Shown piece after piece: positions 24,596-33,167 of a stretch of 54,178 nt of DNA. A program made the translations under genes and the position numbers. Within the stretch, counting starts at the first letter, position 1, and every line of letters starts with the position of its first letter. This DNA is from Acidimicrobiia bacterium. GTDB taxonomy: Bacteria > Actinomycetota > Acidimicrobiia > Spongiisociales > Spongiisociaceae. The stretch spans positions 17,607 through 71,784 of the forward strand of contig VXRE01000002.1 of assembly GCA_009838635.1 (NCBI GenBank), given 5' to 3'. The notes beneath the pieces are model-generated. The model saw only the letters and a list, made by a program, of their open reading frames with translations, had not been told where the DNA came from and ran no database searches.

Positions 24596-26362
24596 ATGTC
24601 GCTGGACGCGATTCTGGTGCTCGCCATTCTCGTCGGAACGGTCGTCCTGTTCGTTGCCGAGAAGTACCCCCTCGACATGGTGGCACTGCTCGGTCTGGGC
24701 GCCCTGCTGGGTCTGGGTCTGGTCACGCCACAGGAGGGGTTCTCCGGATTCAGCAATCCGGCGACCCTCACGGTGGCTGCCATGTTCATCCTGAGCGCGG
24801 GCCTCCAGAAGACCGGCGCCACGGCTGCGGTAGGACGGGTCATGGTGCGTTTCGGCAAGGACCACTACAGCGCGCTGGTGGTCGTGATGAGCACGATCAC
24901 GGTGATGTCGGCGTTCGTCAACAACACGGCAGCGGTGGCGGTCTTCATCCCGCTGGTCACGATTCTCGCCAACCGGCGCAGAGTCTCCGCCTCCAAGCTG
25001 CTCATCCCGCTCTCCTACGCCTCTCAGTTCGGGGGCGTCTGCACTCTGATCGGCACCTCTACCAACCTGCTGGTCAGCTCGATATCCGAGCAGGCCGGGT
25101 ACGGGTCGTTCAGCATGTTCGAGTTCAGCCGGATGGGCCTGATCCTCTTCGCCGCAGGAGTCACCTTCTTCCTTGTGTTCGGGCGCTGGCTGCTACCAGA
25201 CCGCCAGGTGAGCGAGCTCGCCAGCACCTACAACCTCGGCGAGTACGTCACCGAGATGCGGGTGCGGAGTAACTCGCCGCTGGTCGGCCAGACCGTGCTC
25301 GAGAGCCGCCTCGGTGAGGAGCACGACGTCACCGTGCTACGCGTTCTGCACATCGGGGATGCCGGATGGGCGCCGCTCCGGCAGGTCCTCGAACCGGATC
25401 AGGTGCTCCTCGTGCGCGGCGAGATCAACGAGTTGATCCGCCTGCGCGACTCCATGGGCCTGGAGCTCAATGTCGACTTCGAACTGAGGGACGAGACGCT
25501 GCAGACCGAGGACCTGCGCCTGGTGCAGGCCCTGGTCGCGCCGGGGTCCGATCTCATCGGCCACACCCTCAAGGAACTGGACTTCCGTAACCGCTACAAG
25601 GCGCTGGTGCTGGCCATGCAGCGCCGGGGCGAGACGATCCACGACCGGCTCAGCACCGTCACCCTCAGCCTCGGCGACGTGATACTGATCCAGGCACACG
25701 AGGCGGAGATCAGGGCGCTGCGGCGCAACAGAGGCTTTATCGTGCTCGACGAGGTCCCGGGTACGGCCCTACGACACCGCGCCCCCTTGGTGATAGGGAT
25801 CCTCGTTGCTGTCGTCGGGTTGGCCGCCTTCAACGTCTTCCCGATCCTCGTGACGGCGCTGCTCGGTTGCCTCGCGTTGTTGCTGACCCGCGTGCTGAGA
25901 CTGGACGAGGCGTACCAGGCCATCAACTGGCAGGTCATCTTCCTCCTCGCCGGGATCCTCCCGCTCGGGATAGCCATGCAGACCAGCGGCGCGGCCGGGT
26001 TCCTGGCGGAGCGGGCGGTGGGAGTGGTGGGCGGCATGGGGCCGGTGGCCGTGCTCGCGGTCATCTACCTGATGACCTCGGTGATGACCGACACGATGAG
26101 CAACGCCGCGGCCGCGGTGCTCCTCGCGCCCATAGCCATCTCCACTGCTGAGCAGATCGGCGTCGACCCGCGGCCCTTCCTGATGGCGATCACCTTCGCC
26201 GCCTCGACCGGCTTCTCCACGCCGGTGGGTTACCAGACGAACACGATGATCTACAACGCGGGTGGCTACAAGTACACCGACTTCCTGCGTACCGGCGTGC
26301 CCCTCAGCATCATCTTCTGGATCCTGTCGGTGATCTTCATCCCCCGTCTCTGGTCCTTCTGA
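24596..26362 (+). CDS. SLC13-family permease with two RCK_C domains
   Basis: A 588-residue divalent-anion:Na+ symporter (DASS/ArsB-related) type. The N-terminal membrane half carries the signature SAFVNNTAAVAVFIPLV and STNLLVSS. Two TrkA-C (RCK_C) domains occupy about residues 210-385 (MRVRSNSPLVGQTVLESRLG, LVQALVAPGSDLIGHTLKEL). The second membrane half repeats the signature as MTDTMSNAAAAVLLAPIAI. Transporters of this layout carry sulfate, dicarboxylates or other oxyanions; the RCK_C domains are thought to sense a ligand. ATG 24596 has AGGGA close upstream. A 12-codon frame with a strong ribosome site (24549-24587) ends nine bases before this start. Confidence 0.85.
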   Translation: MSLDAILVLAILVGTVVLFVAEKYPLDMVALLGLGALLGLGLVTPQEGFSGFSNPATLTVAAMFILSAGLQKTGATAAVGRVMVRFGKDHYSALVVVMSTITVMSAFVNNTAAVAVFIPLVTILANRRRVSASKLLIPLSYASQFGGVCTLIGTSTNLLVSSISEQAGYGSFSMFEFSRMGLILFAAGVTFFLVFGRWLLPDRQVSELASTYNLGEYVTEMRVRSNSPLVGQTVLESRLGEEHDVTVLRVLHIGDAGWAPLRQVLEPDQVLLVRGEINELIRLRDSMGLELNVDFELRDETLQTEDLRLVQALVAPGSDLIGHTLKELDFRNRYKALVLAMQRRGETIHDRLSTVTLSLGDVILIQAHEAEIRALRRNRGFIVLDEVPGTALRHRAPLVIGILVAVVGLAAFNVFPILVTALLGCLALLLTRVLRLDEAYQAINWQVIFLLAGILPLGIAMQTSGAAGFLAERAVGVVGGMGPVAVLAVIYLMTSVMTDTMSNAAAAVLLAPIAISTAEQIGVDPRPFLMAITFAASTGFSTPVGYQTNTMIYNAGGYKYTDFLRTGVPLSIIFWILSVIFIPRLWSF

Positions 26363-26461
26363 TCGCACGGTGAACCGGAGCACTGGAAACAGGGACGGCA
26401 CGATGGGTTACTTCGCAGGCAGATCCAACGGGCCGAAGGCTCCTGTCGACGGGGCGGCCTC

Positions 26462-28789
26462 GTGACCTGGGAGATCGGGTTCCTGATCCTGCTGCTGGTG
26501 GTGATGGCCTACCTGTTCCTGACCGCCAAGCTTCCGGTGGACCTGACTGCCTTCCTGGGCCTGGCGGTGCTGATCGTCGGAGGCTACGTGGGGCCTACGG
26601 AAGCCTTCAGCGGCTTCGCCTCGCCGGCCGTGATAACAATGCTCGCCATCTTCATCATCAGCGCCGCCCTGCTCTACACGGGGATAGCCGACGTAGTGGC
26701 GTCCAAGGTCTACACCCTGGTGGGCAGCAAGGAGGTCCCGCTGATCATCACCCTCATGCTGGTGTCGGGCATCCTCTCCGCGTTCATGAACAACATCGCC
26801 GCCACCGCGGTCCTGATGCCGGCGGTGGCGGGAATCGCCCGGAGGGCGGGGCTACCGGCTTCGCGCCTGATGATGCCCCTCGCGTTCGGGTCGATCCTGG
26901 GCGGCACGACCACCATGGTGGGCACCCCACCCAACATCGTCGCCGCCACCATCATCGCCGAGCGGGACATGACGCCGTTCGGTCTGTTCGACTTCACTCC
27001 CATCGGGTTGGTGCTCCTCGCCGCCGGAATCCTGTTCATGATCACGGTCGGCCGGCGGCTTCTTCCCGACCGTCAGGTGGGTCCTGCCGAGTCGGAGGCG
27101 GATGAGTTGACCCACATCTACCAACTCGAGGAGCGCCTGTTCACGATCCGCATTCCCGAGCCGTCCGCCATGGACGGCGTCACCCTGTCCGACGCCCACC
27201 TGTCCGGTGCCCTGGGCATCAAGGTGGTAGCCATACACCGGGGCGCCAAGCACCTCTCCCCGACGGCCGACACCCTTCTGAGGGGCGGTGACGTTCTTCT
27301 CGTGGAGGGCAGGCTGTCGGACCTCGAGGACCTGCTGCGGGTCGGGGAAGTGGAACTCCAGCCGACCTCGACCCGCCAACTCCCCAGGCCGAGACGAGGT
27401 TTCACCGCCATCAGGTTCGAGGTTCCCGCCTCGTCGAGCCTGGCGGGAACGAGCCCGCGCGAAGCGCGCTTCAGGGACCGTTACGAGGCGGTGATCGTAG
27501 GCGTGGAGCGGGATGGGGAGGTCATGCGGGAGAACCTGGCTTCCCGGACCATCCACGCCGGGGATCATGTGATCGCTATCGGGCCCCGCTCCCAGCTGCT
27601 GGAGATGCAACCCGACCCGAACTTCCTGGTGAAGGACCTGGGGTTGTCGGCGATGCAGGCCTTCGAGGGCCATCTCTCGGTGCTCCGTGTCCCGGAGGGT
27701 TCCTCGCTGGCGGGATCGACGGTGGGGTCGAGCCGGCTGAGCGAACTGGTGGGAGTCACGGTCGGAGGGATCATCCGTGATGACGTCACCCGTCTCGACG
27801 TGCATCCCGACGACGTGCTCGAGGCCGGCGATGGTTTGCTGGTGGCGTGCGAGCCGGCCCGGTTCGAGAGGTTGGTCCGGCTCGGTGACGTAGAGGTGGA
27901 TTCCCGGGTGGGTGAGGGAGAGCTCGAGTCGGAGAACTTCGGTATCGTCGAGGTGGCGCTGGCGCCTCGCTCGGCGATCGAGGGCAAGACCTCACGCGAG
28001 CTGCAGTTCCGGGATCGCTACGGCCTCCAGTTGCTGGCGGTCTGGAGGGACGGCCGCTCCATCTACGAGGACCTGGCCGATCTGGCGTTCCGCTTCGGTG
28101 ATGGATTGCTGGTGCAGGGTCCTTGGGAGCGGATCAGCCTGCTCGGTTCCGACCCCGACTTCGTGGTGCTCTCACCGGCGGGGATGCGGCCTCGCCGTCC
28201 CAAGAAGGCCCCCATCGCGCTGGGAGCGTTGCTGCTGATGGTCGCGATGGTGGTGCTGGGCATCCAGCCCATCCACGTGGCCGCCTTCATCGCCGCCAGC
28301 CTCGTGTTGCTGTTCGGCACCGTCACCATGGAGGAGGCATACCGGGCCATCGAGTGGCGCACCATCTTCCTGGTGGCGGCGGTCCTGCCGGTGGGGATCG
28401 CCATGGAGAGCACCGGCGCGGCGTTGCTCCTGGTCAGCAGGGCCAGGGAGTGGCTGGGACCGATGGGCCACCTCGCCATCCTCATCGCCCTGGTGGTACT
28501 TGCCAGCCTTCTCAGCCAGGCTCTTGACGGGGCCCCGGCGGTGGTCCTCCTGGCGCCGGTCGCCCTCGAAACGGCTGCTCAGCTGGGCATGAACCCCTAC
28601 GCGGCCATGATGGGGGTGAGCCTGGCCGCGTCGGCCGCCTTCATGACTCCGTTCAGCCACAAGGCCAACCTCCTCGTCATGGGAGCGGGTGGTTACCGGG
28701 CCATCGACTATGCCCGCGTCGGTACTCCGCTGACCGTGGTCGTCCTAGGCATAGTCGTCGCCCTGGTACCGGTCTTCTTCCCCATCTGA
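26462..28789 (+). CDS. SLC13-family permease with four RCK_C domains
   Basis: A 775-residue relative of the preceding permease. The N-half signature SAFMNNIAATAVLMPAV is present. Four RCK_C-like domains follow (about 225-305, 320-395, 405-475 and 495-565; for example VEVALAPRSAIEGKTSRELQ). The C-terminal membrane half has SQALDGAPAVVLLAPVAL where the Ser-Asn-Thr-type signature is expected, so one of the two substrate/Na+ motifs has decayed. GTG 26462 overlaps the stop of a 20-codon frame at 26403 (GTGA). It may be a regulated or altered-specificity transporter. It is not obviously broken, since all membrane segments remain. Confidence 0.82.
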   Translation: MTWEIGFLILLLVVMAYLFLTAKLPVDLTAFLGLAVLIVGGYVGPTEAFSGFASPAVITMLAIFIISAALLYTGIADVVASKVYTLVGSKEVPLIITLMLVSGILSAFMNNIAATAVLMPAVAGIARRAGLPASRLMMPLAFGSILGGTTTMVGTPPNIVAATIIAERDMTPFGLFDFTPIGLVLLAAGILFMITVGRRLLPDRQVGPAESEADELTHIYQLEERLFTIRIPEPSAMDGVTLSDAHLSGALGIKVVAIHRGAKHLSPTADTLLRGGDVLLVEGRLSDLEDLLRVGEVELQPTSTRQLPRPRRGFTAIRFEVPASSSLAGTSPREARFRDRYEAVIVGVERDGEVMRENLASRTIHAGDHVIAIGPRSQLLEMQPDPNFLVKDLGLSAMQAFEGHLSVLRVPEGSSLAGSTVGSSRLSELVGVTVGGIIRDDVTRLDVHPDDVLEAGDGLLVACEPARFERLVRLGDVEVDSRVGEGELESENFGIVEVALAPRSAIEGKTSRELQFRDRYGLQLLAVWRDGRSIYEDLADLAFRFGDGLLVQGPWERISLLGSDPDFVVLSPAGMRPRRPKKAPIALGALLLMVAMVVLGIQPIHVAAFIAASLVLLFGTVTMEEAYRAIEWRTIFLVAAVLPVGIAMESTGAALLLVSRAREWLGPMGHLAILIALVVLASLLSQALDGAPAVVLLAPVALETAAQLGMNPYAAMMGVSLAASAAFMTPFSHKANLLVMGAGGYRAIDYARVGTPLTVVVLGIVVALVPVFFPI

Positions 28790-28891
28790 GGCGCCGCGCG
28801 GCACCCTGCCGGTAAGTCGCGCGTTCGGCACCGGTGTCCGAGGCCTCGGCAGCATAGGGCCGATGGGCACCCGATTATCTAGGCTGGGAAG

Positions 28892-29377
28892 GTGAGCGAG
28901 CCGGGCAACGTGGCAGGCGACTTTGGTCAGCCGACGAGGGTGATCCTCCGCGGATCACTACGAGAGGCGACGAAGGCTCCTCCCACCGTCTACAAGACGG
29001 TCGGAGGCCAGCGATTCTTCGACGATCTCGTCGATCGTTTCTACGATGCCGTGGAGGGAGACCCGCTGCTGCGGCCCATGTATCCGCGGGACCTGCGGAG
29101 ATCCCGCGAGCGCCTGGCCGGCTTCCTGGCCCAGTACTGGGGCGGGCCGCCGCGCTACAGCGAGGAGCGGGGCCATCCCCGCCTGCGGATGCGCCACATG
29201 CCCTTTGCCATCGGCCCTGCCGAGCGTGACGCCTGGATGGCGCACATGGCCGCCTCTCTCGATGTCGCAACCCTGGCCGACGGCACCGGCCGCCCCCTCC
29301 CTGCCGAGGTCCGGGCCGCCATGTTCGACCACTTCGACAACGCCGCCACCCACCTGATCAACCAAACCGGCGCTTGA
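28892..29377 (+). CDS. glbO: Group II truncated haemoglobin
   Basis: A 161-residue protein whose core (VYKTVGGQRFFDDLVDRFYDAVEGDPLLRPMYP) is the 2-on-2 globin fold. The proximal His is in RMRHMPFAIG, and the group II Trp in ERDAWMAHM fits TrHbO, which binds O2 and related ligands with haem. The N-terminus is about 30 residues longer than the core, so the true start could be later than GTG 28892; GGGAAG lies very close to that GTG. It is followed 16 bases later by a hydrolase-like gene on the same strand. Confidence 0.88.
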   Translation: MSEPGNVAGDFGQPTRVILRGSLREATKAPPTVYKTVGGQRFFDDLVDRFYDAVEGDPLLRPMYPRDLRRSRERLAGFLAQYWGGPPRYSEERGHPRLRMRHMPFAIGPAERDAWMAHMAASLDVATLADGTGRPLPAEVRAAMFDHFDNAATHLINQTGA

Positions 29378-29393
29378 CCGGGACGGGACTCGC

Positions 29394-30392
29394 ATGATGT
29401 TGCCCGAGAACCGTTCCTTCGAATTGTCCCGGCAGCTTCTCGAAGGCGCCATAGACATCCACGTCCACGCCACACCGCACCTGCCCAGCAGCCCGCGACG
29501 GCTGGACCCCATCGAGGCGGCCACCGAGGCCCGGGACGCCGGCATGCGCGCCATCGTGCTGATGGATGTCTTCCAGATGACCAACGGGATCGCCTGGATC
29601 GTGAACCGGGCCGTTCCCGACTTCACGGTCTACGGCGGTCTGATCCTCAATACCGCGTACGGCGGCCTGAACCCTCGGGCTGTCAAGACGGCGATCGGGT
29701 ACGGTGACGGCGCCAGGTTCGTCAGCCTGGGCGCTCATTCCACCTACTACCAGGCCTCCCGGGAGGGCCGGATCGTGGACGGGAAGTTCACACCACTGAA
29801 GGACCTGTACCCGGAGTTCAGGAGGGAGGAGGTGGATAGGTCCATCCGCATCCCCGTGGAAGGGGCGGTGGGGCCCGAACTGGACGAGATCCTGAGCGTC
29901 ATCTCGGACCATCCCCGTGTCTTCCTGAACACGGGCCACGTCTCGCCCGAGGAGGCCATCCGCCTGGTCGAACTCGCACACGAGTACGGCATCGGCAACG
30001 TGCTGGTAGCCACCGCCGTCACCCAGGCTGCTTCGACGGACCAGCTCCTGTACATGGCCCGGAGGGGCGCCTTCATCGAGTACACCCTGGGCGCCTACAC
30101 GCACACCACGTCGATCCCCAAGACCCATTACTACGTAGAGCTGGAGTACGCGGCGGACGAGGAGATGACGGGGGAGGCGAGTGGTGGCATCCGGAAGGCC
30201 GCCGAGCAGATGCGGCAGGTGGGCACCGAAAGCTGCATCCTGGCGACGGACTTCGGTGGGTACACGTTGCCGGCGCCGGTCGAAGGCCTGCGCGAGTTCA
30301 TCGCCTGCCTCCTTGACCTGGGCGTGCCGGCCGAGGACATCCGCAGGATGGTCAGGGCCAATCCCGGGAAACTCCTCGGCCTCGATCCGTAA
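29394..30392 (+). CDS. Metal-dependent-hydrolase-like protein (probably DUF6282)
   Basis: A 332-residue protein with an amidohydrolase-like start IDIHVHATPHLP (His-x-His). It then has MRAIVLMDVF, FVSLGAHSTYY, FLNTGHVSPEEAIRLVELA, VLVATAVTQ and ILATDFGGYTLPAPVEGL (a possible metal Asp). It resembles the DUF6282 group of TIM-barrel hydrolases, for which I know no confirmed substrate. Two adjacent ATGs (29394, 29397) can serve as start. It lies between the globin and the DUF1801 gene, all closely spaced on the plus strand and probably cotranscribed. Confidence 0.7.
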   Translation: MMLPENRSFELSRQLLEGAIDIHVHATPHLPSSPRRLDPIEAATEARDAGMRAIVLMDVFQMTNGIAWIVNRAVPDFTVYGGLILNTAYGGLNPRAVKTAIGYGDGARFVSLGAHSTYYQASREGRIVDGKFTPLKDLYPEFRREEVDRSIRIPVEGAVGPELDEILSVISDHPRVFLNTGHVSPEEAIRLVELAHEYGIGNVLVATAVTQAASTDQLLYMARRGAFIEYTLGAYTHTTSIPKTHYYVELEYAADEEMTGEASGGIRKAAEQMRQVGTESCILATDFGGYTLPAPVEGLREFIACLLDLGVPAEDIRRMVRANPGKLLGLDP

Positions 30393-30408
30393 TTAACCTG
30401 GTGGGTGG

Positions 30409-30852
30409 ATGAGATCGGACGCCGTGACCGTGGAGGAATACCTGGCGAGCCTTCCCGAGGATCGACGGGAGGCGATCTCGGTGGTGCGGTCGGTCATCCT
30501 CGACCACCTGCCCGAGGGATACGAGGAGGAGATGCGCTGGGGGATGATCTCCTACGAGGTGCCGCTCGCGATGCAGCCGGACACCTACAACGGCAAGCCG
30601 CTCATGTACGCGGCCCTTGCCTCCCAGAAACGGCACATGGCCGTCTACCTATCGGGCGTCTATGCGGATCAGGCAGCCCGTGACGACTTCGAGCAGGCGT
30701 ACCGGGCTACGGGCAAGCGTATGGACATGGGCAAGAGTTGCGTCCGCTTCCGCCGCCTCGACGACCTACCTCTCGAGGTCATCGGGGAGGCCGTCGCCCG
30801 CTATCCGGTCAACAACTTCGTCGACCTCTACCACCGCGCTCGCCGCCGCTGA
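30409..30852 (+). CDS. DUF1801 (YdhG-like) domain protein
   Basis: A 147-residue small cytosolic protein. The family pattern is clear: VEEYLASLPEDRREAISVVRSVIL, EEMRWGMISYEVPL, KRHMAVYLSGVY, TGKRMDMGKSCVRFRRLDDLPLEVIGEAV. These proteins share a fold with the iron-sulfur/frataxin-like YdhG group but have no settled biochemical role. It starts 16 bases after the DUF6282-like stop, with GGTGGG upstream. Confidence 0.85.
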   Translation: MRSDAVTVEEYLASLPEDRREAISVVRSVILDHLPEGYEEEMRWGMISYEVPLAMQPDTYNGKPLMYAALASQKRHMAVYLSGVYADQAARDDFEQAYRATGKRMDMGKSCVRFRRLDDLPLEVIGEAVARYPVNNFVDLYHRARRR

Positions 30853-30982
30853 ATCCCCGGATCGGCGGCCGGAGATTAGAACGCCTTCTGGACGTCCCCG
30901 CTCCGAAGGCCCCTGCTACGGTCAATCAGTGGCAAAAGGCGGCTTGGCGATTGCCTTGCACCAGCGCGATGGGAGGTAGAAG

Positions 30983-32974
30983 ATGCTCCGAGGGACGTGG
31001 TATAGGTTCAGACCCGGGTTGGTGATCGTCTCGGTCTTCGTCCTCCTCGCCGCGGCTTGCGGTGACGACGAGGAGACCGCCGAGCCGGTGGCAACCCAAG
31101 CCCCCGCTACTACCGCGGCGGCGGCGCCGGAAACTACTGCGGTGATGGCTGATGAGCCGATCAAGTTGGGTTATATCTCTGGTGGTGATGCGGATCCGTT
31201 CGTGTTCATCGTGACTGAGAGTATCCGTGATGCGGCTGCTGCGGCTGGGGTGGAGTTGTTCGAGTGTGACGCGAATTTCTCTACGGATACGGCTATCCAG
31301 TGTGCTCGGACTTTGGATGCTCAGGGGTTGGATGCGGTGATCAACTGGCAGTTCTTCCCGGATGCTGCTGAGGCGGTTTGCGAGGCGTATGGTGATCTGC
31401 CGACGGTGACGATGGACGTACCGCAGGGTCCGTGTGAGCGGGTGTTCGTGGGGTCGAACGGTTACGAGGCCGGTTTGGTGGCCGGGGCCGGTTTGGGTGA
31501 TTTCGCCCAGTCGGAGTTCGGTTGCGATTTCGATCTGTACGTGTCGATCGAGAACCTGTCTTCGCCTGATATCAATGCTCAGAGGGCTGGTGGTTCGCGT
31601 GAGGGCTTCGAGGGTGTTTGCGGGGCTGTTCCGGATTCGAAGTTCCGGATTGTGGACAAGCGTCAGGGCGGTTCCGATGCGTTGGAGAACGTGCGGCGCC
31701 AGTTCACTGACATTTTGACGACGGTGCCGGACGCGACGGTGATCCTGGTGATGTCGAGTTTCGGTGATCCGGATGCGGCTTCTGCGTTCGCGGCGGCTGA
31801 GACTCAGGGCCGGGGTGAGCATGTGTTCATCGTTGGTCATGGTGCGGACGCTTCGGCGTGGCCGGACATTCTGAACAATCCGCAGTGGATCGGTGATGTG
31901 GCGTATTTCCCGGATCGGTACGGGAGTCTGGCGGTGCCGGCGGCTATCGCGTTGGCGATGGGTGATGACCCGGGCCGGGAGATCTTCATCGATCACCAGT
32001 TCCTCGACGCTTCCAACCTGACCGACGCCTACCCCGAAGCAGCCGGCATGGCCGAGGAGCCGGCGGTGATGGCTGATGAGCCGATCAAGTTGGGTTATAT
32101 CTCTGGTGGTGATGCGGATCCGTTCGTGTTCATCGTGACTGAGAGTATCCGTGATGCGGCTGCTGCGGCTGGGGTGGAGTTGTTCGAGTGTGACGCGAAT
32201 TTCTCTACGGATACGGCTATCCAGTGTGCTCGGACTTTGGATGCTCAGGGGTTGGATGCGGTGATCAACTGGCAGTTCTTCCCGGATGCTGCTGAGGCGG
32301 TTTGCGAGGCGTATGGTGATCTGCCGACGGTGACGATGGACGTACCGCAGGGTCCGTGTGAGCGGGTGTTCGTGGGGTCGAACGGTTACGAGGCCGGTTT
32401 GGTGGCCGGGGCCGGTTTGGGTGATTTCGCCCAGTCGGAGTTCGGTTGCGATTTCGATCTGTACGTGTCGATCGAGAACCTGTCTTCGCCTGATATCAAT
32501 GCTCAGAGGGCTGGTGGTTCGCGTGAGGGCTTCGAGGGTGTTTGCGGGGCTGTTCCGGATTCGAAGTTCCGGATTGTGGACAAGCGTCAGGGCGGTTCCG
32601 ATGCGTTGGAGAACGTGCGGCGCCAGTTCACTGACATTTTGACGACGGTGCCGGACGCGACGGTGATCCTGGTGATGTCGAGTTTCGGTGATCCGGATGC
32701 GGCTTCTGCGTTCGCGGCGGCTGAGACTCAGGGCCGGGGTGAGCATGTGTTCATCGTTGGTCATGGTGCGGACGCTTCGGCGTGGCCGGACATTCTGAAC
32801 AATCCGCAGTGGATCGGTGATGTGGCGTATTTCCCGGATCGGTACGGGAGTCTGGCGGTGCCGGCGGCTATCGCGTTGGCGATGGGTGATGACCCGGGCC
32901 GGGAGATCTTCATCGATCACCAGTTCCTCGACGCTTCCAACCTGACCGACGCCTACCCCGAGGCAGCCGGGTAG
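30983..32974 (+). CDS. Ribose-type ABC binding lipoprotein, internally duplicated
   Basis: A 663-residue protein, twice the usual 330-370 residues. It has a lipoprotein signal (VIVSVFVLLAAAC, then GDDEE), an Ala/Thr/Pro linker, and two copies of a periplasmic-binding-protein (type 1, ribose/xylose-like) domain that are identical in sequence by reading (EPIKLGYISGGDADPFVF ... TDAYPEAAG, 308-residue offset). The ligand is probably a sugar. ATG 30983 has GGGAGG upstream. The domain body uses many T-ending codons (GGT, GAT, GCT, TCT, TTG), unlike the signal region and the downstream permease, so it may have been acquired or exchanged. A two-domain receptor is plausible, but an assembly artefact or slipped duplication must be excluded. 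Confidence 0.8.
   Translation: MLRGTWYRFRPGLVIVSVFVLLAAACGDDEETAEPVATQAPATTAAAAPETTAVMADEPIKLGYISGGDADPFVFIVTESIRDAAAAAGVELFECDANFSTDTAIQCARTLDAQGLDAVINWQFFPDAAEAVCEAYGDLPTVTMDVPQGPCERVFVGSNGYEAGLVAGAGLGDFAQSEFGCDFDLYVSIENLSSPDINAQRAGGSREGFEGVCGAVPDSKFRIVDKRQGGSDALENVRRQFTDILTTVPDATVILVMSSFGDPDAASAFAAAETQGRGEHVFIVGHGADASAWPDILNNPQWIGDVAYFPDRYGSLAVPAAIALAMGDDPGREIFIDHQFLDASNLTDAYPEAAGMAEEPAVMADEPIKLGYISGGDADPFVFIVTESIRDAAAAAGVELFECDANFSTDTAIQCARTLDAQGLDAVINWQFFPDAAEAVCEAYGDLPTVTMDVPQGPCERVFVGSNGYEAGLVAGAGLGDFAQSEFGCDFDLYVSIENLSSPDINAQRAGGSREGFEGVCGAVPDSKFRIVDKRQGGSDALENVRRQFTDILTTVPDATVILVMSSFGDPDAASAFAAAETQGRGEHVFIVGHGADASAWPDILNNPQWIGDVAYFPDRYGSLAVPAAIALAMGDDPGREIFIDHQFLDASNLTDAYPEAAG
31139..32970 (+). 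repeat. Near-perfect 908-bp tandem repeat inside the binding-protein gene
   Basis: Positions 31139-32046 recur at 32063-32970 (924-base period, 16-base spacer). By reading I found one difference, A 32038 versus G 32962, which is synonymous (GAA/GAG). The period is a multiple of three, so the frame is kept. Near-identity at synonymous sites means recent duplication, gene conversion or an assembly error. Confidence 0.9.
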
Positions 32975-32996
32975 TGAGTACCAGCGAGGCATAGCT

Positions 32997-33164
32997 CTAG
33001 TGGTCTGTCTGCGAAACAACCGGGTGCTCTGGCGGCCATCGGCGTCCGGTCGCTGCGTTCCGCTTCCTCAACGTACCGCTGCGGGTACGCCTTCGTCAGC
33101 GGGCCTTGCGAGGAACACCGCTGCCTCGCCATACCACACCGGCATTACACAGACAGACCACTAG
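32997..33164. mobile_element. MITE-like element with 15-bp inverted ends
   Basis: CTAGTGGTCTGTCTG (32997-33011) and its exact reverse complement (33150-33164) bound a 168-bp segment without coding capacity. If the outer CTAG is a duplicated target site, the element is 160 bp with 11-bp perfect ends, and the inverted match continues imperfectly for about 40 bases. An inner hairpin CGTACC-GCTGC-GGGTACG lies at the centre. It sits between the binding-protein stop and the permease start. I cannot assign the transposase family; none is in the window. Confidence 0.65.
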
Positions 33165-33167
33165 GCA

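Noticed and set aside
30926..33019. Minus-strand 697-codon frame with two identical halves
   Set aside because: It mirrors the tandem repeat of the plus-strand binding protein, and its Arg/His-rich translation is the antisense of that gene.
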